Assembly (NCBI GenBank): GCA_948470475.1
Contig: OX419346.1
Coordinates: 2,647,231-2,711,230 of the forward strand
DNA length: 64,000 bases
Origin: Galaxea fascicularis
Lineage: Eukaryota; Cnidaria; Anthozoa; Scleractinia; Euphylliidae
Direction of reading: 5' to 3'
In this document: in pieces, positions 63,960 through 64,000 of the stretch
How positions within the stretch are numbered: the first letter of the stretch is position 1
How the letters are laid out: the number at the start of each line of letters is the position of its first letter
Program-made: the position numbers and the translations under genes
The notes under the pieces: generated by a model
The model's database searches: none
What the model saw: the letters and a program-made list of their open reading frames with translations, nothing else
What the model was told of the DNA's origin: nothing

Positions 63960-64000
63960 TCTTGCACACAGCTCAAATAAGAAGAGAAATGATGTTTTGG
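63960..64000. repeat. Partial monomer M343 at the window edge
   Basis: The first 41 bases of a monomer. It carries AAATGATG, the same rare change as M340 three monomers earlier, which suggests a 3-monomer period continuing to the right of the window. Confidence 0.85.

Larger units (their letters stand above)
1..64000. repeat. 187-bp satellite DNA array, 342 complete monomers
   Basis: The window is a single head-to-tail array of a 187-bp monomer in one orientation. Monomer starts (TCTTGCACAC or close variants) fall at 1, 188, 375, 562 and so on to 63,960. Most monomers are exactly 187 bp; 188-bp forms occur in 15.7-39.1 kb, one 189-bp form at 31,801, and 186-bp forms in 46.0-62.7 kb. Most monomers differ from the consensus at zero to three sites. 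No other sequence interrupts the array. The consensus has stops in every frame of both strands, and because 187 is not a multiple of 3 any frame meets them, leaving at most about 46 open codons on the + strand and fewer on the other. Tandem repeats of this length are typical of centromeric or other constitutive heterochromatin; which one applies here is inference. The family is not one I recognise. Confidence 0.99.
43404..64000. repeat. Domain D6: M233 to the window end, marked by a95c and 186-bp monomers
   Basis: The a95c allele (GGCACAC) occurs in about 51 of 110 monomers here and in three earlier. All fourteen monomers with one T deleted in AAAATTTCAAC (M247, 250, 254, 256, 258, 266, 268, 275, 315, 322, 324, 329, 333, 335) are here, and all but M247 and M335 also have a95c. 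Other markers are g54t+t58g+a115t (8 monomers), c150t+a167c followed by t84c+c101a, g103c forms, and c66t. Units of 3, 5 and 7 monomers interleave, so no single period holds across the domain. In its first part (M233-M245) t172c marks M234, M239 and M241. Confidence 0.8.

Noticed and set aside
1..64000. CRISPR array
   Set aside because: The repeat is 187 bp, continuous and has no unique spacers; every base belongs to the monomer.
1..64000. Protein-coding repeats or a repetitive gene
   Set aside because: The monomer has stops in all six frames and a length not divisible by 3; the open stretches never exceed about 46 codons in the consensus.
1..64000. The 187-bp EcoRI satellite known from sparid fishes
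   Set aside because: Only the length agrees. The consensus has no GAATTC site and I cannot confirm any sequence similarity; a search of satellite collections would decide.
1..64000. Ribosomal spacer or rDNA-linked repeat
   Set aside because: No rRNA gene or GC-rich promoter-like segment is present in 64 kb.

Overview
The whole 64,000-base window is one uninterrupted satellite DNA array. A monomer of 187 bp is repeated head to tail in one orientation. Cutting at the recurrent TCTTGCACAC start gives 342 complete monomers (M1 at 1 to M342 ending at 63,959) and 41 bp of a 343rd. I saw 19 inserted and 14 deleted bases; their net of +5 exactly accounts for the drift from 342 x 187. There is no gene, RNA gene, transposon, microsatellite, inversion or unique spacer anywhere. 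Both window edges lie inside the array, so its true length is unknown.

This is eukaryotic heterochromatin: a nucleosome-length, AT-rich (about 37% GC) tandem repeat of the kind found at centromeres, pericentromeres or subtelomeres. I do not recognise the family and cannot name the organism. The consensus monomer has no CG dinucleotide while CWG sites remain, which hints at loss of methylated CpG. The monomer has a 54-bp imperfect dyad around GGGTTAACCC, a second dyad around TCTAGA, and A/T tracts about every helical turn. The array orientation is given as written; neither strand is coding.

The information lies in the variants. Monomer positions below count 1-187 from TCTTGC, and '+1' or '-T' marks monomers of 188 or 186 bp. 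Six domains have different markers. D1 (1-15,334) carries a102g, c8a, t178g and several 5-monomer higher-order repeats. D2 (15,335-25,440) is an almost perfect tandem duplication of a 27-monomer, 5,053-bp block. D3 (25,441-29,554) has a short transition and three copies of a 6-monomer, 1,122-bp unit. D4 (29,555-37,604) has 188-bp monomers and a 1.5-kb block repeated 2,807 bp apart. D5 (37,605-43,403) is the most homogeneous part, with a 936-bp 5-mer in two copies and a run of seven monomers without a visible variant. D6 (43,404-64,000) carries a95c in nearly half its monomers, all fourteen 186-bp monomers, and interleaved 3-, 5- and 7-monomer units.

The layout fits repeated local amplification by unequal exchange or replication slippage, with each domain amplified from a different small founder set. 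Variant pairs in adjacent monomers travel together, which shows that the amplified unit is usually larger than one monomer. All variant calls were made by eye; an alignment could add a few private changes.
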